Source: an uncultured Clostridia bacterium (GTDB lineage Bacteria > Bacillota > Clostridia > Oscillospirales > Oscillospiraceae). From it: a stretch of DNA of 7,371 bases. Under the pieces are notes generated by a model that worked only from the letters and a program-made list of their open reading frames with translations, did no database searches and was not told where the DNA came from. Shown here piece by piece: positions 6,005 to 7,371 of this stretch. A program made the position numbers and the translations under genes. The stretch lies in NCBI GenBank assembly GCA_947167725.1, contig CAMVJF010000081.1:1-7371 (forward strand), given 5' to 3'. How positions within the stretch are numbered: position 1 is the first letter of the stretch; the number at the start of each line of letters is the position of its first letter.

Positions 6005-6956
6005 AGACAGAGAAGTGATCCTGTCCATCAAGCATGTGGACGTGACCTTCGAGACGGGACATAAAAAGAAGCTCCGCGCCGTCAAGGACGCGAACTTCGA
6101 TATCTACAGGGGAGAGACCTTCGCGCTGGTCGGCGAGTCCGGCTCGGGCAAAACAACGCTCGGCCGTGCCATCATGCGCATCAACCCCTGCAGCGCAGGC
6201 GAGATCCTCTTTGAGGGCAAACGCATTTCCGGAAAGATTTCGCGCGAAGAGGACAAGAATGTCGTCAGAAATATTCAGATGATCTTCCAGGATCCCGCCG
6301 CCTCCCTCAACGAGCGCGCCACGATCGAATACTGTATTTCCGAAGGCCTGTATAATTTCCACCTCTATAAGGACGAGGCGGACAGGATCGCCAAGGTGGA
6401 CCGCGCACTGGAGTCGGTCGGCCTTCTGCCCGAGCATAAGTCCCGCTACCCGCATGAGTTTTCCGGCGGCCAGCGTCAGCGCGTCGGCATCGCACGCGCC
6501 ATGATCATGGATCCGAAGCTCATCGTCGCGGACGAGCCGATCTCCGCGCTGGACGTTTCGATACGCGCGCAGGTGCTCAACCTGATGAACAGGCTCAAGG
6601 CCGAGAGGAACCTGACCTATCTCTTTATCGCGCACGACCTGTCCGTCGTCCGCTTCATCGCGGACAGGATCGCGGTCATCCATCTCGGCGAGATCGTCGA
6701 GATCGCCGAATCCGAGACGCTGTTCAAGTATCCGATGCACCCTTACACCGTCTCCTTGCTGTCCACGGTCCCCATGCCGGACCCTCTCGTGGAAAAGTCG
6801 AGAAAGCACATCGTCTACGATCCCTCCCAGCTGGATCAGTCGGGAGAGGAACGCGAGATGCGAGAGCTGCGTCCGGGCCACTTTGTCTTCTGTACAAGCA
6901 GCGAGTATGCCAAGTACGAGGAGAAGATGAGCCGGATGGAACGCGAGCTCGGCTGA
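5994..6956 (+). CDS. oppF: Peptide-type ABC transporter ATP-binding protein, OppF/DppF family
   Basis: 320 aa; the second ATPase of the importer, forming a heterodimer with the OppD-type subunit. Walker A is GESGSGKT (48-55), Q-loop Gln99 in IFQDPAASLN, ABC signature FSGGQRQR (156-163), Walker B LIVADEP (176-182) with Asp180-Glu181, D-loop ALD (185-187) and switch His214 in IAHDLSVV. Both ATP sites of the heterodimer therefore look catalytically competent. The C-terminal family region is present (HPYTVSLLSTVPMPDP, 249-264), but the usual Pro-x-Gly-Cys...Arg-Cys segment is replaced by a charged stretch. Only the last expected cysteine (Cys300 in GHFVFC) remains, so a [4Fe-4S] cluster is unlikely. 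It is the last gene of the operon, and a terminator begins 15 nt after the stop. The symbol is family level. Confidence 0.94.
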   Translation: MSTEDREVILSIKHVDVTFETGHKKKLRAVKDANFDIYRGETFALVGESGSGKTTLGRAIMRINPCSAGEILFEGKRISGKISREEDKNVVRNIQMIFQDPAASLNERATIEYCISEGLYNFHLYKDEADRIAKVDRALESVGLLPEHKSRYPHEFSGGQRQRVGIARAMIMDPKLIVADEPISALDVSIRAQVLNLMNRLKAERNLTYLFIAHDLSVVRFIADRIAVIHLGEIVEIAESETLFKYPMHPYTVSLLSTVPMPDPLVEKSRKHIVYDPSQLDQSGEEREMRELRPGHFVFCTSSEYAKYEEKMSRMERELG

Positions 6957-6970
6957 GGAGATAAACAAAT

Positions 6971-7009
6971 AAAAGAAGATCAAACCGTTCCGGTTTGATC
7001 TTCTTTTTT
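6971..7009 (+). terminator. Strong intrinsic terminator ending the operon, probably bidirectional
   Basis: A perfect 17-bp inverted repeat (6971-6987 with 6991-7007) has a TTC loop; the core AGATCAAACCG/CGGTTTGATCT is followed by a run of six T (7004-7009). On the minus strand the same hairpin is followed by CTTTTATTTG, so it can also stop transcription of the convergent gene ending at 7028. It lies between two convergent stop codons, as expected for a shared terminator. Confidence 0.93.
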
Positions 7010-7012
7010 GTC

Positions 7013-7027
7013 CGGGCGCGCCGCCCG
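7013..7027. repeat. GC-rich hairpin between convergent genes
   Basis: CGGGCG (7013-7018) pairs with CGCCCG (7022-7027) around CGC, directly beside the stop codon of the minus-strand gene; the 8-base palindrome GGCGCGCC (7015-7022) lies inside. On the minus strand it would be the first 3'-UTR hairpin, followed by an A-run and then the large terminator hairpin. It may help to stabilise or terminate that transcript, or may be incidental. Confidence 0.4.
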
Positions 7028-7339
7028 TCACATGAAGCCGAAAGCAATGACCGCCGCGGCGAGCAGAAATACGAGCCCGAGGAAAAGAGGATAGTTGAAG
7101 GACTCTTTTCTTTTTTCTCGTGCTTCGGAAAGAAACTCGGTGATGCTCTTGTCCGGCTGCGCTTCCAGACCTCGCCTGGGGGAGAGGTGGCGGGAAAGGC
7201 TCTTTTTGCCGTGCTGTACGTAATAACTGCTGATATCAAAATCGCCGTGCAGGACCATGGAATAGATAATACCGAAAACCACAAGGAGAAGGGCGACGAT
7301 GGTCATGGCGTTCGTAAAGAGCAGCAGGCGATCCTTCGG
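7028..7339 (-). CDS. Small membrane protein, DUF3899-like, 5' end missing
   Basis: 103 codons are visible before the TGA at 7030-7028, and the frame stays open to the end of genomic sequence at 7339, so the gene is partial. Visible protein: PKDRLLLFTNA, a membrane segment (MTIVALLLVVFGIIYSMVL), GDFDISSYYVQHGKK, a basic and acidic linker ending EFLSEAREKRKESFNY, then a second membrane segment (PLFLGLVFLLAAAVIAFGFM) at the very C-terminus. The order hydrophobic segment, G-x-FD-x-x-SY, charged 'EKRK' helix, hydrophobic segment resembles DUF3899, small membrane proteins of unknown function in Firmicutes. This is from memory of the family and not a search. The ATG at 7306 has no Shine-Dalgarno site and lies at the edge of a hydrophobic stretch, so the real start is probably upstream, beyond the contig. 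It is convergent with the operon and not obviously related to it. Confidence 0.6.
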   Translation of the reverse strand, partial: PKDRLLLFTNAMTIVALLLVVFGIIYSMVLHGDFDISSYYVQHGKKSLSRHLSPRRGLEAQPDKSITEFLSEAREKRKESFNYPLFLGLVFLLAAAVIAFGFM

Positions 7340-7371
7340 AGATCGGAAGAGCGTCGTGTAGGGAAAGAGTG
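7340..7371. other. Illumina TruSeq adapter sequence (assembly contamination)
   Basis: The last 32 bases begin AGATCGGAAGAGCGTCGTGT and continue AGGGAAAGAGTG, matching the Illumina TruSeq adapter read through at the end of a short insert. They are not genomic. Read on the minus strand they encode LFPYTTLFRS, a peptide often seen in contaminated database proteins, which would be wrongly fused to the N-terminus of the membrane protein above. Confidence 0.97.

Noticed and set aside
6955..6970. GAGGAG just after the oppF stop, resembling a Shine-Dalgarno site for another gene
   Set aside because: No start codon with an open frame follows. The terminator begins at 6971.
4859..7031. Open antisense frames over the two ATPase genes (4859-6085 and 5967-7031)
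   Set aside because: Both are shadows of well-supported ATPase genes; the second also runs through the terminator hairpin.
6724..7284. 186-codon minus-strand frame overlapping the small membrane protein
   Set aside because: It crosses the terminator and the end of oppF and is rich in Arg and Ser. The alternative frame at 7028-7339 has two clear membrane segments and stops just before the shared terminator.
1..7371. CRISPR array, insertion sequence, phage, toxin-antitoxin, defence or biosynthetic system
   Set aside because: I looked for regular repeats, transposase motifs, terminal inverted repeats and paired small genes and saw none. The window is filled by a nutrient importer, a tRNA and a small membrane protein.

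Overview
This window looks like a whole short assembly contig from an uncultured, fermentative Gram-positive bacterium, most likely in class Clostridia. The grounds are a lipoprotein signal with an LAAC lipobox, near-consensus sigma-A promoters, strong Shine-Dalgarno sites, the sequence of the tRNA-Gly, and GC-rich codon use inside genes against AT-rich intergenic DNA. The assignment is inference. Both ends look artificial: the left end cuts a tRNA gene, and the last 32 bases (7340-7371) match an Illumina TruSeq adapter, so genomic sequence ends at about 7339.

Layout: (1) 1-55, minus strand: the 5' three quarters of tRNA-Gly(TCC), with its promoter at 85-114. (2) 56-347: a divergent intergenic region with an unexplained hairpin (142-182), an AT-rich stretch, a perfect-consensus sigma-A promoter (252-280), and a leader that carries a 9-bp inverted repeat around a cre-like sequence. 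(3) 348-6956, plus strand: a five-gene peptide-type ABC importer operon in the order A-B-C-D-F. (4) 6971-7009: a strong terminator hairpin, probably bidirectional. (5) 7028-7339, minus strand: the 3' part of a small membrane protein gene resembling DUF3899, convergent with the operon.

The operon encodes a complete importer. The lipoprotein (674 aa) captures substrate outside the membrane, two permeases (499 and 312 aa) form the channel, and two ATPases (357 and 320 aa) drive it. After the binding-protein gene there is a 103-nt gap holding two hairpins, the second followed by a pyrimidine-rich tract. This fits a leaky terminator or mRNA stabiliser that keeps binding protein in excess over the membrane parts. 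The other four genes are tightly packed: 1-nt overlap, 17-nt gap, 11-nt overlap.

This is mostly an ordinary nutrient-uptake locus, and I see no novel system. The points worth a second look are the adapter at the end, the loss of all four expected iron-sulfur cysteines from the OppD-type ATPase (with near loss in OppF), a roughly 165-residue extracytoplasmic expansion in the OppB-type permease, and the structured leader of the operon.
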